A stretch of DNA of 64,000 nt from UBA10649 sp963793105 (GCA_963793105.1 CAWBZB010000004.1:620001-684000); one strand, 5' to 3'. Positions 41,562 to 50,856 are shown, numbered from the stretch's first letter. The notes: a model not told the origin generated them from the sequence alone. Made by a program: numbers and translations.

Positions 41562-42917
41562 GTGAGAGGTCCGACATTCGCCCTCAGCGCCCTCGTGTGC
41601 GCGGGCCTCATGACCGCCTGCACGGTGACGCCATCCGGCGCGCCGGCCTCGTCGACCCCTCCGGCGACATCCATGAGGCCGGCGAGCCCGACTCCCACGG
41701 CGACGCCGTCCGACCGCCCGTCGTCGCCCTCCCCCACGACGACCGTCACGGGCACCTCCCCGGCGACCCCGGTCTCGCCGTCCCCGGCCGCGACCGACGG
41801 GACCGACCTCGCGTCGCCGTCGCCGACCGAATCGGCGACCCGGAAACCGTCACCCAAGCCCAGCCCGACACGCAAGGCCCCGAAGGTCGTCGTGCCTCCC
41901 CCCGACAACCGCCCGGCCGTCCCCCTCCCCGCGAACCCGATCGGCAGGTCGCCGCTCACGGGCCGGCCCATCGGCAAGGACAAGCCGGTCCTCGTCATGA
42001 AGCTCGACAACACGCCGCACGCGCAACCGCACGCCGGACTGATCGATGCAGACGTGGTCTACGTCGAGGAGGTCGAGTACGGCATCACCCGGCTCGCCGC
42101 CGTGTTCTCCAGCCGCATCCCGTCGCGCATCGGCCCCATCCGCTCGGCCCGCATCACCGACATCGACCTGCTCGCCCAGTACGGGAGGCCCGCCTTCGGC
42201 TACTCCGGGGCGCAGCGCAAGATGCTGCCGTTCCTCCAGGCCGCCTCGACCTATGACGTGTCCCCCTACCGCGGGGGCACCGGCTACCGCCGCGACAACG
42301 GGAGGCGGGCGCCCTACAACCTCTACTTCGACGGTCGGGCCGGCATCAAGCGGGCGCCCAAGGCGACGACCGCACGGGACATGGGATTCGTGTTCGATGC
42401 GGAGATCCCCGACCGGGGCCTCAACGCCACGAAGGCATCGATGCGCTGGGGATATGCGTCCGCCGGCTTCACCTACGACAAGAAGGACGAGGAGTACAAG
42501 GTCGTGCTCAACGGGCAGCCGGCCCGCGCAGAGGAGTGGAGCGGCGGCCAGCGAGCCGCCACTGTGGTGATCCAGTACGTCAAGCAGACGAGGTCGCAGT
42601 TCTGGGACAAGGGCGGGGGCAACACCCCGCATGCGCAGACGATCGGCAAAGGCACGGCGATGGTGCTCCGCGATGGTCGCGTCTGGAAGACCACCTGGCG
42701 CCGGCCCAACGCGAAGTCCGGCACGACCTTCACCCTGAGGGACGGCTCGCCCCTGCCATTCAAGCCGGGCCAGCTGTGGATCGTCCTGCTCGACCGGCAG
42801 CGGAAGGCGACGATCACCCCGCTGACCAAGCCCAAGGTGGTCAAGCCGCGCCCGACCCCTGTCGCGGTCGCGCCCAGCCCGCCCGCGACCGAGTCCGCCA
42901 CACCGACCACGCCCTAG
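41562..42917 (+). CDS. DUF3048 (YerB-like) lipoprotein
   Basis: 451 residues. LSALVCAGLMTAC is a lipoprotein signal with lipobox Cys, followed by about 110 residues of Pro/Ser/Thr-rich linker. The DUF3048 domain begins near residue 140 (VLVMKLDNTPHAQPHAGLIDADVVYVEEVEYGITRL) and holds SRIGPIRSARITDIDLLAQYG. The C-terminal half resembles the second YerB domain. Surface-exposed, function unknown. Its GTG start follows a TACCCT box (41550-41555) by six bases, so it is likely leaderless. Confidence 0.85.
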   Translation: MRGPTFALSALVCAGLMTACTVTPSGAPASSTPPATSMRPASPTPTATPSDRPSSPSPTTTVTGTSPATPVSPSPAATDGTDLASPSPTESATRKPSPKPSPTRKAPKVVVPPPDNRPAVPLPANPIGRSPLTGRPIGKDKPVLVMKLDNTPHAQPHAGLIDADVVYVEEVEYGITRLAAVFSSRIPSRIGPIRSARITDIDLLAQYGRPAFGYSGAQRKMLPFLQAASTYDVSPYRGGTGYRRDNGRRAPYNLYFDGRAGIKRAPKATTARDMGFVFDAEIPDRGLNATKASMRWGYASAGFTYDKKDEEYKVVLNGQPARAEEWSGGQRAATVVIQYVKQTRSQFWDKGGGNTPHAQTIGKGTAMVLRDGRVWKTTWRRPNAKSGTTFTLRDGSPLPFKPGQLWIVLLDRQRKATITPLTKPKVVKPRPTPVAVAPSPPATESATPTTP

Positions 42918-42964
42918 GGCCGCGCCTGCGACGATTCCGGTCGCGGCCACGGGAGAATGTCGGG

Positions 42965-43771
42965 ATGTCCCACCCCGTCAACGAGGCTGCGAAGGCCGGC
43001 GCCGGGGGCCGGCCCAGCGGGCTGAAGAGCCCGGGCTACGAGATCTTCATCGGGGCACTGTCGATCCTGTCGATCGTCAACCTGGTGCTCCTGTACGTCA
43101 ACCAGGACCAGGCCCTGGACTACGTGCTGATGATCATGAACGCCCCCCTGACGCTGATCTTCTTCCTGGACTTCCTCTACCGGTTCAAGACCGCACCCGA
43201 TCGCGGCGACTACTTCTGGCGGAACTGGGGCTGGGCGGACCTGCTCGCCTCGCTGCCCTTCCAGCAGACCAAGATCCTGCGCGTCTTCCGGCTGGTGAAG
43301 GTCTACCGCCTCCTCCAGGAGTACGGGATCCGCAACGTCGGCCGCGCCATCGTCAAGGACCGGGCCGGCACGGCCATGCTCATGCTGCTGTTCGTGGGCA
43401 TCATCGTGCTGGAGTTCGGCAGCCTGGGGATGCTGCACCTCGAGGCCGACGTACCTGATGCCAACATCACCACCGCGTCGGACGCCCTCTGGTACATCGT
43501 CGTGACGATGGCGACGGTCGGCTACGGCGACCAGTACCCCATCACCAATCCGGGACGCGTTCTGGGCACCGGGATCATCGTCGTCGGCGTGGGCATCTTC
43601 GGCACCCTCACCGGCTACCTCGCGAACCTCTTCCTGAGCCCGTCGAAGAAGCAGGACAGCGAACCGCCGCCCGACGTCCACCAGCGACTGGAAGCACTCA
43701 AGGACCTCACCGCCCGGCAGCAGGGAGTGATCGCCGACCTCGAGGCGGCACTCGACACGAAGGGCTCCTAG
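42965..43771 (+). CDS. Voltage-gated-type potassium/ion channel
   Basis: 268 residues in the layout of six-span channels. An S4-like basic segment reads KILRVFRLVKVYRLL; the pore helix and filter are ALWYIVVTMATVGYGDQYP, where TVGYGD is the potassium filter. The C-terminal roughly 45 residues form a candidate coiled coil (HQRLEALKDLTARQQGVIADLEAAL) that could drive tetramerisation. ATG 42965 follows GAGAAT by six bases. Confidence 0.9.
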   Translation: MSHPVNEAAKAGAGGRPSGLKSPGYEIFIGALSILSIVNLVLLYVNQDQALDYVLMIMNAPLTLIFFLDFLYRFKTAPDRGDYFWRNWGWADLLASLPFQQTKILRVFRLVKVYRLLQEYGIRNVGRAIVKDRAGTAMLMLLFVGIIVLEFGSLGMLHLEADVPDANITTASDALWYIVVTMATVGYGDQYPITNPGRVLGTGIIVVGVGIFGTLTGYLANLFLSPSKKQDSEPPPDVHQRLEALKDLTARQQGVIADLEAALDTKGS

Positions 43772-43836
43772 GCCCACCCATGGGGTCCAGGGACGCGGCA
43801 GGATCAACGAAACCCAGCCCGAATAGGGTGTCGCCC

Positions 43837-44235
43837 ATGGTCGGCCTCGTGCAGGTGGTGGGACTGGATCACCTCGTCCTCGTCACTCCCGACGTGGGCC
43901 GGGCACTCGCCTTCTACACGGATCTGCTCGGACTCCAGGGCGTTCGCGTCGATGAGTGGAAGGCGGGCGAGGTGCCCTTCCCCTCGGTGCGGGTCGACCC
44001 GACGACGCTGATCGACCTCATGCACGGCGAACGCACCGGCGAGAACCTCCATCACTTCTGCCTGGTGATCGAGCCCGCGGATCTCGACGCGGTGGCCGCC
44101 GATCCGCGAGTGGTCGTGGCCAGCGGGCCGACCGACGGGCTCTTCGGCGCCCAGGGCTACGCGCGCAGCCTCTACGTGCGTGACCCCGACGGCAATGTCA
44201 TCGAACTGCGCAGCTACTCCGTGCCCTCGCCGTGA
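43837..44235 (+). CDS. VOC-family (glyoxalase/dioxygenase fold) protein
   Basis: 132 residues with one VOC module: GLDHLVLVTPDVGRALAFYTDLLG at the start and YVRDPDGNVIELRSY at the end, with candidate metal ligands His (in DHL), His (in HHF) and Glu (in IEL). Reaction unknown. The ATG at 43837 lies seven bases after a TAGGGT box (43824-43829), suggesting leaderless expression; a longer frame upstream is not needed. Confidence 0.87.
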   Translation: MVGLVQVVGLDHLVLVTPDVGRALAFYTDLLGLQGVRVDEWKAGEVPFPSVRVDPTTLIDLMHGERTGENLHHFCLVIEPADLDAVAADPRVVVASGPTDGLFGAQGYARSLYVRDPDGNVIELRSYSVPSP

Positions 44236-44288
44236 ACCATTCGTGTGGTGTGGATCCCTCCCCGGCGCGACAGTGACGAGGTGAGCAC

Positions 44289-45236
44289 ATGGGCACCGTC
44301 TTCTCGATCCGCGGCGGGGCACTGAGTCCGCTCGCGAAGTACCGGGTACTCGGCGCGCTGACCGCCCTCGGCGCCCTGCAGTCCGTCGCGTTCGTCCTCT
44401 GGCCGCCCGACCCCGCCACGCCACCGAACGCGCTGATCGCCGCGGGCCTCGCGCTCGCCGCGGCCGCTCTCGTGGTCTGGCTGGTGCTTCCGCGCCTGAG
44501 CCGATCGTTGATCGACGTCTGGGTCGCCCTGCTCTCGGCCGGGATCTGCAGCGCGGCGTACTACGGGGCCACGGCATCCGACCAGCTTTCTGCCGCCATG
44601 GCCCTTGCACTCCTGGCGACGTACTGCGCGTACTTCCTCCCCCTGGCTCGGATGGTCTTCCAGCTCCTGTGGATGATCGGTCTGTTCGTCGCACTCACGG
44701 TGGTCTCGCCGCAGCTCGGGTCCTCGCTGTACACCGCGATCGTGGTGGTCACGCTGGTCGCGCTCGCCTGGATGGTGTCCCTGCTGGCCGCCCTCCTGGC
44801 AGCCGCGGCCGTGCGCGACCCGCTCACCGGAGTCCTGAACCGTCGGGGCCTGGAGGAGGCCGCCGGACTCGTGCGAGCGGTCGTCCAGCGGGCCGATCGG
44901 CACATCAGCGTGGTCGCCGTGGACCTGAACGACTTCAAGGGCTACAACGACCGGCACGGTCACCTCGCGGGAGACCGGCTGCTCGCCGACGTGGCCACCA
45001 GCTGGCAGGGAGTGCTCCGGTCCGCCGACATCCTCGCTCGCACCGGCGGGGACGAGTTCATCGTCGTCCTCGCGGACACCGACATCGCGTCCGCGCACGC
45101 GCTCCTCGCCCGGCTGCACGAGGCGAACCCCGCGCGCTGGTCGGCAGGCGTCGTGGAATGGCCGGCCGGGGAGTCCTTCACCGACGCCGTCCGCCGGGCC
45201 GATCAGGCCCTGTACCTGGCGAAGTCACGGGACTAG
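44289..45236 (+). CDS. Membrane diguanylate cyclase (GGDEF)
   Basis: 315 residues. Roughly the first 170 have five or six membrane spans with no recognised sensor fold. The GGDEF domain starts at RDPLTGVLNRRGLEEA; VVAVDLNDFKGYNDRHGHLAGD binds Mg-GTP, and ARTGGDEFIVVL is the intact active site. An R-x-x-D inhibitory site (RSAD) stands five residues before GGDEF, so product feedback by c-di-GMP is likely. GAGGTG precedes the ATG. Confidence 0.93.
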   Translation: MGTVFSIRGGALSPLAKYRVLGALTALGALQSVAFVLWPPDPATPPNALIAAGLALAAAALVVWLVLPRLSRSLIDVWVALLSAGICSAAYYGATASDQLSAAMALALLATYCAYFLPLARMVFQLLWMIGLFVALTVVSPQLGSSLYTAIVVVTLVALAWMVSLLAALLAAAAVRDPLTGVLNRRGLEEAAGLVRAVVQRADRHISVVAVDLNDFKGYNDRHGHLAGDRLLADVATSWQGVLRSADILARTGGDEFIVVLADTDIASAHALLARLHEANPARWSAGVVEWPAGESFTDAVRRADQALYLAKSRD

Positions 45237-45242
45237 GCAGAT

Positions 45243-46220
45243 CTAGGCGTCCGCCTTCGCCAGCTTGCGGGCGATGCGGTCGGGCGTCGGCCACTTGACG
45301 CCGGTGACCAGCCCGGCCCGCTCCATCAGTCGGATGATGATCGCGGAGGTGTCGAGCTGACGCTTGAGCACTCCGTGCCGCGCGCTGCTCGGGTCGGCAT
45401 GGTGGTAGTTGTGCCAAGACTCGCCGCCGGAAACCGGCGCCAGCCAGGCGACGTTGGCACTGCGGTCGCGGGTCGCGAACGGACGTGATCCCCACACGTG
45501 GCACACCGAGTTGATGGACCACGTCATGTGGTGCACGAGCGCGACCCGCACCAGGGTCACCCAGAAGAAGGCCCGAAGGGCGCCACCCCAGCCGTCGACG
45601 GCGAAGCCGATCGCGGTCGGGACGACCATGCTGATCACGGCGATGAGCGGCCAGAGCCGGGAGATGCGGTCGATGGCGCGATCGGCGATGAGGTCCGGCG
45701 CGTACTTCCTCGTGTCCGTTCCCGTGTAGGTGAACAGCCATCCGACGTGCGCGTGGATGAACCCGCGCGTCAGCCCGCGTGCTCCGGGCCCGTACTCCCA
45801 CGGCGAGTGAGGGTCACCGTCCACGTCGGAGAACTGGTGGTGCTTGCGATGGTCCGCGACCCAGTCGACGACCCGGCCCTCCACGGCCAGACTGCCGGCC
45901 AGCGCCAGGGCGGCCCGCGTCTTCCGGCCGGCCTTGAAGGCGTCATGGGTGAACAGCCGGTGGTAGCCGATCGTGATCCCATGGACCCCGACCGTGTAGA
46001 TCACGACGAGCATCACGAGGTCGAGAACCGTCACCCAGCCGGTGACGAACGCGATGGGCGCACCGACGACCACGGCCGCGAGCGGAACCGCGACGAATAT
46101 GCCGAGGATGGCGCGGTCGAGTCCGCGGGGCTCGTGGGTGGTGCTGGGCAGAGTGGAAGTGAGCGTACTGGTCTGCTGGCTGATGATGGTGTCCCTTCCG
46201 AGGACGGTGCGGGACGCCAC
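45243..46220 (-). CDS. Acyl-CoA desaturase (fatty acid desaturase)
   Basis: Membrane di-iron enzyme introducing a double bond into acyl chains, 325 residues. The three histidine boxes are HRLFTH, HRKHH and HNYHH, in the order and spacing of the delta-9 stearoyl-CoA class. Four hydrophobic segments match the usual topology. The start is GTG 46220; the first 30 or so residues (TSTLTSTLPSTTHEPRG) are not conserved in the family, so a later start is possible. Converges with the diguanylate cyclase gene, six bases apart. Confidence 0.9.
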   Translation of the reverse strand: MASRTVLGRDTIISQQTSTLTSTLPSTTHEPRGLDRAILGIFVAVPLAAVVVGAPIAFVTGWVTVLDLVMLVVIYTVGVHGITIGYHRLFTHDAFKAGRKTRAALALAGSLAVEGRVVDWVADHRKHHQFSDVDGDPHSPWEYGPGARGLTRGFIHAHVGWLFTYTGTDTRKYAPDLIADRAIDRISRLWPLIAVISMVVPTAIGFAVDGWGGALRAFFWVTLVRVALVHHMTWSINSVCHVWGSRPFATRDRSANVAWLAPVSGGESWHNYHHADPSSARHGVLKRQLDTSAIIIRLMERAGLVTGVKWPTPDRIARKLAKADA

Positions 46221-46344
46221 ATTGCGCCGGTGTGCTACCAGAGTACGTCAGGTTCGACCCGGGCCGAGCATCTCTGGGGAGATCGCCCTGGCCGGGATGG
46301 TCCAGTCAGGCCTGCGGCGTTTCGGGACCGGGGGCAACCGATTC

Positions 46345-47052
46345 CTACTGCGTCGCAGGGAGATTCCCGATAGGGATCACGTAGATGGGCTCCTCGCCAT
46401 CCGGCAGCCCGAGGGCCCGGACGGTACCGGCCTGGTCGAATGAACCGATCGACACGCCCCCCAGCCCCAGTGCGGTGGCGGCCAGCAGCAGGTTCTGAGC
46501 GGCATGCCCCGCCTCAAGGTACGTATAGCGCTCCGCTCGCACCAGGTACTTGGGCCTGAGCCGGTCCGGGGTTCCGGTGATCACGAACAGGGATGGTGCG
46601 GCGGCCGCCGCGTCCTGTCCGACCGCGTCGGCGATCGCCGTCATCGCGGTCGCTGATTCGCGGAACTGGGCCTGATGCCCGTCAGGAACGTAGTGTCGGA
46701 TGCCCTCGGCGTTGACCGCGTACACGTCGAGTGCGTAGAGCGCACCGGCAGACGGAGCAGTTCGGCCACCCCAGTCGGCCGTCACTCCCTGGGCCGACCA
46801 CAGCAGGGCCGCGAACTGCTCGGGCGTGATCGGATCCGGGCCGAAGTCGCGCACCGAGCGCCTCTGGGTGAGCGCGTCCACGAGTCTCACGTCGTCCAAG
46901 GCGCCCGCCTGCGGAAGAGTCTCCACCCGGTCGAAGGCCCAGGAGCCCTCGGCGGACCCGCTCAGGAACGGCGTCGACGCGCAACCCGCCATGAGCAGCG
47001 CCACGAAGCACAACGCCGCCGTCAACCCTCGGCCGATCGGCGCACCGGTCAC
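46345..47052 (-). CDS. SagB-type nitroreductase-fold lipoprotein
   Basis: 235 residues. A lipoprotein signal (ALCFVALLMAGC) precedes a nitroreductase domain: RRSVRDFGPDPITPEQFAALLWSAQG is the FMN-binding N-terminal pattern and EAGHAAQNLLLAATALGLGGVSIGSFD the conserved second half. The SagB branch includes FMN dehydrogenases of peptide maturation, but many members are of unknown role, and no peptide or cyclodehydratase gene is nearby. Exported FMN enzymes of this type are uncommon. GTG start preceded by GACAAT. Confidence 0.82.
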   Translation of the reverse strand: MTGAPIGRGLTAALCFVALLMAGCASTPFLSGSAEGSWAFDRVETLPQAGALDDVRLVDALTQRRSVRDFGPDPITPEQFAALLWSAQGVTADWGGRTAPSAGALYALDVYAVNAEGIRHYVPDGHQAQFRESATAMTAIADAVGQDAAAAAPSLFVITGTPDRLRPKYLVRAERYTYLEAGHAAQNLLLAATALGLGGVSIGSFDQAGTVRALGLPDGEEPIYVIPIGNLPATQ

Positions 47053-47194
47053 ACTTCATTGTCGCTCCGCCGACCGTGGCTTTGCCTGATGGAACGGGCC
47101 ATCGTGGACTCCCCGGTGCCGGAATGACGGGTCTTGACGCCGGTCCGCAGGAGGGCTTGGCTGACCGAGTGCCCCCGCTCAGGAAGAAGGACTG

Positions 47195-47509
47195 ATGAAG
47201 CGATTCCTCGTGCTCTACCGATCACAGATGTCTGCCGGTGACCAGATGGCCTCCGCCACGCCCGAAGAAGCACAGGAGAGCATGAATGAGTGGATGGCCT
47301 GGGGCGCTGCCGCAGGTGACGCCCTCATCGACTTCGGCTCCCCCACCATTCCGACGTCCGCGGACCCGCACCCGGGTGGCGCGATCGCGGGCTACTCGAT
47401 CATGGCCGCCGACGACCTCGAGGCGTTGACCGCGCTGCTCGCCAACCACCCTCATCGCGCCATGGGGACGATCGACGTGCTCGAACTGATCGACATGCCA
47501 GAGATGTAG
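47195..47509 (+). CDS. YCII-family protein
   Basis: 104 residues with the ferredoxin-like YCII fold: MKRFLVLYRSQMSAGDQMA, EWMAWGAAAGDALIDFGSPT, and SIMAADDLEALTALLANHPH at the place of the usual active-site His/Asp. YCII proteins are small dimers sometimes linked to dehalogenation or lactone chemistry; role here unknown. An AGGAAGAAGGA ribosome-binding stretch precedes the ATG. Confidence 0.8.
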   Translation: MKRFLVLYRSQMSAGDQMASATPEEAQESMNEWMAWGAAAGDALIDFGSPTIPTSADPHPGGAIAGYSIMAADDLEALTALLANHPHRAMGTIDVLELIDMPEM

Positions 47510-47577
47510 CGACGCCGCACCGGGCGACATGGCCCGGTGGCCCGTCCTACTCTGGGAGGGGCAGGAGGTGACCGCAT

Positions 47578-48096
47578 ATGGACTCACTGCGGACCTACAC
47601 CGAGGTCAATGAGACCGGCTGCTGCGCCGTGCCGGACGTCGAAGCCTGGGATCGTCAGGTCGTGCACTTCAGCGACAAGCCGTTCATCCGGAAGCACACG
47701 CACAACCTGTTCCACGTCCCGTTGAACATGAACCAGGTGATGACGGAGCTACAGCAGACGGCGGAGCAGGCAGGCGCGACGATGCCCGCGAATGAGGCCA
47801 TGATCCTCAGCCGGGACCTGTCGGCCTTCCGCGCAGAGCACCTGTACGCGGTGACCGGCCCGGTCCCCGGCGCCGACAACGTGGTGCTCACCGGGGACTT
47901 CGCCACGCGAGTGTTCGAGGGCCCCTACAGCGAGGCGGGATCGTGGCACGACGAGGTGCGCGCCTACGCAACCGAGATCGGGCGAACGCCCACCGATGTC
48001 TACTTCTTCTACACGACCTGCCCGAGGTGCGCGAAGCACTACGGCCGCAACTACGTCGTGGCCCTGGCTCGGCTCGACGAGGGCGCGCAGGTGTAG
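47578..48096 (+). CDS. Hypothetical protein with C-terminal CxxC motif
   Basis: 172 residues, no family recognised for certain. TGCCAVPDVEAWDRQVVHFSDKPF opens the protein; the last 50 residues hold FEGPYSEAGSWHDEVRAYATEIG and FYTTCPRCAKHYGRNYVVALA. The C-P-R-C pair could bind metal or act in thiol exchange. The FEGPY-type segment and the following helix recall GyrI-like small-molecule-binding folds, but this is only a resemblance. A GGAGGGGCAGGAGG site lies upstream. It may be co-transcribed with the YCII gene 68 bases before. Confidence 0.6.
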   Translation: MDSLRTYTEVNETGCCAVPDVEAWDRQVVHFSDKPFIRKHTHNLFHVPLNMNQVMTELQQTAEQAGATMPANEAMILSRDLSAFRAEHLYAVTGPVPGADNVVLTGDFATRVFEGPYSEAGSWHDEVRAYATEIGRTPTDVYFFYTTCPRCAKHYGRNYVVALARLDEGAQV

Positions 48097-48110
48097 GCCG
48101 CCGGACCCGG

Positions 48111-48416
48111 TCAGAGCGGCAGGTTGCCATCCAGCGGGTTGAGGAACTCCACCCGGAACGAGTCGATGAGGTCCTGCCGCCCCTCCAGGAATCGACGGGT
48201 GTGGGCGTATGCCTCGTGCTGCCTGAAGGCCGCCTCGTCGCGGTAGACCTCCATGAAGACCCGCGAGTCCGGGCTGCCGTCGACCTCGCTCGCGACATAC
48301 AGGAGCGTTCCCTCCTCGAGTTCCCGGATGCCCTGAAGCATCTGGGCCGTCAGCGCGTCGAAGGGCTGCTGACATCCCGGACGGAGCTCGAACCTCACCA
48401 CCAGGGCGAACGCCAT
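48111..48416 (-). CDS. Antibiotic-biosynthesis-monooxygenase-fold protein
   Basis: 101 residues with the ABM pattern: ALVVRFELRPGCQQPFDALTAQML, then GTLLYVASEVDGSPDSRVFMEVYRDEAAFRQHEAYAHTRRF. Such dimeric proteins oxidise aromatic or quinol-like substrates or bind small ligands. ATG 48416 is two bases after the WS/DGAT stop, so it is the third gene of that operon. Confidence 0.82.
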   Translation of the reverse strand: MAFALVVRFELRPGCQQPFDALTAQMLQGIRELEEGTLLYVASEVDGSPDSRVFMEVYRDEAAFRQHEAYAHTRRFLEGRQDLIDSFRVEFLNPLDGNLPL

Positions 48417-48418
48417 GA

Positions 48419-49813
48419 CTACCCACTCTCCCGATCGGTCGATGCGACCAGCTCCGCCAAGGACGCCTCGATCGCCCGGCACAGCAGGTCGAGGTCGGGC
48501 ACGGCGTCGTAGTCGCCGGTCGCCCCGATGGTGAGGTGACCGTCGTACGACATGATCCCGATGCTGATCCGGATGTCCTGGGCCACCGGGATGTACGGGA
48601 ACATCTCGAGCATCCGGTGCCCGAGGAGATAGAGCGGGTACTGCGGGCCGGGCACGTTGGTGGTGACCGTGTTCACGACCCGCTGCCCGACTGAGGCATA
48701 GACCCTGGCTCCCAGGGTCATGAGCGTCGCCGGGACGAAGTCGGCGGCGGACACCATCGACTCGACGCCGATCGCCATGCCGCTCCCCTTCAGGTGGTCC
48801 ATCTGCCGGGCCACCGCCGCGAGTCGAGCGCCGGGGTCGGCCACCGAGACCGGGAGGTCGGCGAACATCGCCGTGACCTGGTTGCCCAGCCGACCGCGAT
48901 GCTCGTCGGTCCGGATCGACACCGGGACGAGGGACCGCAGGACGAGCTCGTCGACGGGCTCGCCGCGCTCGATCAGCCACGCGCGGAAGCCCCCGGCGAT
49001 CGCGGCGAGGACGACGTCGTTGACCGTGCAGCCGGCCGCGTCCTTGACCGCCTTGACCCCGGCAAGCTCCGCCCGCGCCCAGCCCCACCTGCGATGCGGT
49101 CCCAGCGGCCCGTTCAGGACGCTGGTCGGGGCGGCCGCACGGCGCCCGACCTGAGCCACGCCCGCGGCCCGCGCCGCTCCCCCGCGCAGTGCGTCCGAGG
49201 GTGAGCGAAGGGACCCTGCGGCCGCGCCGAGCGCCCGGCCGACCTGCCGTGGCAGACGCGCTCCCCATGCCAGCGCCGAGGCCGCCAGCTCCGTGGGCGA
49301 CGGAGCGGGCCGCGGCACCCACGGACCCGCGGGCGGGCGGGCGTGGCCAGGAACACGGTCGAGAATGGTCTCCAGCAGCTCGTTCCCCGCAAGCCCGTCG
49401 ATCATGGCGTGATGGGTCTTGGTGATGACCGCCCAGCGGGAGTCGGGAAGTCCCTCCACGAGCCACATCTCCCACAGCGGGCGGTCAAGATCGAGCCGCT
49501 GCGACATGACCCGTCCGACCAGACGTCGCAACTGGGCCTCGCCCCCCGGGGCGGGGATCGCGGTGTGCCGCACGTGGTACGCCAGCGAGAAGTGCGGGTC
49601 GTCGACCCAGATCGGCCTGGCCACGTCGAGGGGCATCCGCTGCACGCGCTGGCGGTAGCGCGGCACCGAGTCGAGGCAGGACGCGAGGTGCTCGCAATAG
49701 TCCTCGTAGGCGGGCACCGGGCCCTCGAAGATCAGCAGCGAGCCGACGTGCATCTGCTGCGTGTCGTTCTCCAGCTGCAGGAAGCCGGCATCCAGCGAGC
49801 TCAGTCGATCCAT
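48419..49813 (-). CDS. Wax ester synthase/diacylglycerol acyltransferase (WS/DGAT)
   Basis: 464-residue bifunctional acyltransferase that joins acyl-CoA to fatty alcohols or diacylglycerol, making storage lipid. The catalytic HHxxxDG motif is THHAMIDGLA; the N-terminus DRLSSLDAGFLQLENDTQQMHVG is typical, as are the C-terminal NVPGPQYPLYLLG and SYDGHLTIGATGD segments. ATG 49813; a longer frame upstream overlaps the hydrolase gene and lacks support. Suggests the cell can store triacylglycerol or wax. Confidence 0.93.
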   Translation of the reverse strand: MDRLSSLDAGFLQLENDTQQMHVGSLLIFEGPVPAYEDYCEHLASCLDSVPRYRQRVQRMPLDVARPIWVDDPHFSLAYHVRHTAIPAPGGEAQLRRLVGRVMSQRLDLDRPLWEMWLVEGLPDSRWAVITKTHHAMIDGLAGNELLETILDRVPGHARPPAGPWVPRPAPSPTELAASALAWGARLPRQVGRALGAAAGSLRSPSDALRGGAARAAGVAQVGRRAAAPTSVLNGPLGPHRRWGWARAELAGVKAVKDAAGCTVNDVVLAAIAGGFRAWLIERGEPVDELVLRSLVPVSIRTDEHRGRLGNQVTAMFADLPVSVADPGARLAAVARQMDHLKGSGMAIGVESMVSAADFVPATLMTLGARVYASVGQRVVNTVTTNVPGPQYPLYLLGHRMLEMFPYIPVAQDIRISIGIMSYDGHLTIGATGDYDAVPDLDLLCRAIEASLAELVASTDRESG

Positions 49814-49817
49814 CGGC

Positions 49818-50795
49818 CTACCCTCCCCGGCTGACGAGCGGGGTGGCCCGGGACGCCACGCTGGCACTGTCGGGATGATCGGACAGCCACGCGATGATCC
49901 GGTCGGCCGTCCACTCCGGCACCTCGAGCTGAGGAACGTGACCGACACCGCGGGCGACCTCGAACCGCCACGAGGGGTTGGCGGCGGCCGCATCCCGCGC
50001 CGAGGCCACGTCCACCAGTCGGTCGCGGTCGCCGTGCATCAGCAGCACGGGGACGTCGATGGCCCTCTGCATCGCCGCGTACCTGCGCCGGTCCGCCAGG
50101 ACCCAGATCAGTGACTGCGCTGCCGACAGCATCTCGGAGTCCACGTCCGAGTAGGCCCGGCGCTGGGCCGTCAGCTGGACGTGGAGGTCGACGACGTCGT
50201 CGGGGACTCTCGACGGATCGGCGCAGCACAGGCGGAGGAGATCACGGGCGGCCTCCTCGGCCGAGGTGGCGTCGCGCCGACGCGCGAGCAGCCGACGTCC
50301 CACCGCCGGGACGAGGAAGGCCGCGAAGGTGGCCACCACCCGAGGGTCCGGGCGGGCCCGCAGCGAGAGGGGCAGCGCCGGGTCGACGAGGACCAGGCCG
50401 GCAACGGTGTCCGGGTGCTGGGAGGCCTGGAGGATGGAGATCAGGCCGCCCATCGAGTTGCCCACGATGATCGCCGGAACGCCCGCGATCTCCGCGAGGA
50501 AGCGGTGCAGCAGCCGCTGGTTGGCCTGGACGGACGTCGAGCGCGAACCGCCGCGGGTATGGCCGAAGCCGGCCAGGTCGAGGGCCACCACGCGGTTCGA
50601 GTGCGTCAGCAGCGGGGCAAGCGCCGCCCAGTTGAGCACGGACCCGCCCAGGCCGTGGACGAGCACCAGCAGGGGCCCGTTCGCCGGGCCGCCATGGTCC
50701 ACGTAGTGCACAGGGCCGTCCAGATCCGCCCACCTGGACTCCGGCCCGGCCCCATCATTCGACCTGGCCCCATCAGCGGGGGTCGTGGACGCCAT
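49818..50795 (-). CDS. Alpha/beta hydrolase
   Basis: 325 residues of the alpha/beta hydrolase fold. VLVHGLGGSVLNWAAL holds the oxyanion HG segment, VGNSMGGLISIL the nucleophile serine elbow, and later MHGDRDRLVD and RGVGHVPQLE the acid and histidine. Probably an esterase or lipase, perhaps for storage lipid given the WS/DGAT gene immediately downstream. ATG 50795 follows a TAGAGT box (50802-50807) by six bases. Confidence 0.88.
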   Translation of the reverse strand: MASTTPADGARSNDGAGPESRWADLDGPVHYVDHGGPANGPLLVLVHGLGGSVLNWAALAPLLTHSNRVVALDLAGFGHTRGGSRSTSVQANQRLLHRFLAEIAGVPAIIVGNSMGGLISILQASQHPDTVAGLVLVDPALPLSLRARPDPRVVATFAAFLVPAVGRRLLARRRDATSAEEAARDLLRLCCADPSRVPDDVVDLHVQLTAQRRAYSDVDSEMLSAAQSLIWVLADRRRYAAMQRAIDVPVLLMHGDRDRLVDVASARDAAAANPSWRFEVARGVGHVPQLEVPEWTADRIIAWLSDHPDSASVASRATPLVSRGG

Positions 50796-50856
50796 GGTCC
50801 GACTCTAGGCGTGATCGCAAGCGGTGGCGGCCGCCGCGACGCCGACGGTCGTCGGA

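Noticed and set aside
46345..47052. SagB-type gene as evidence of a peptide (RiPP) cluster
   Set aside because: No precursor peptide, YcaO or SagC-like gene in the neighbourhood; the domain alone is not sufficient.
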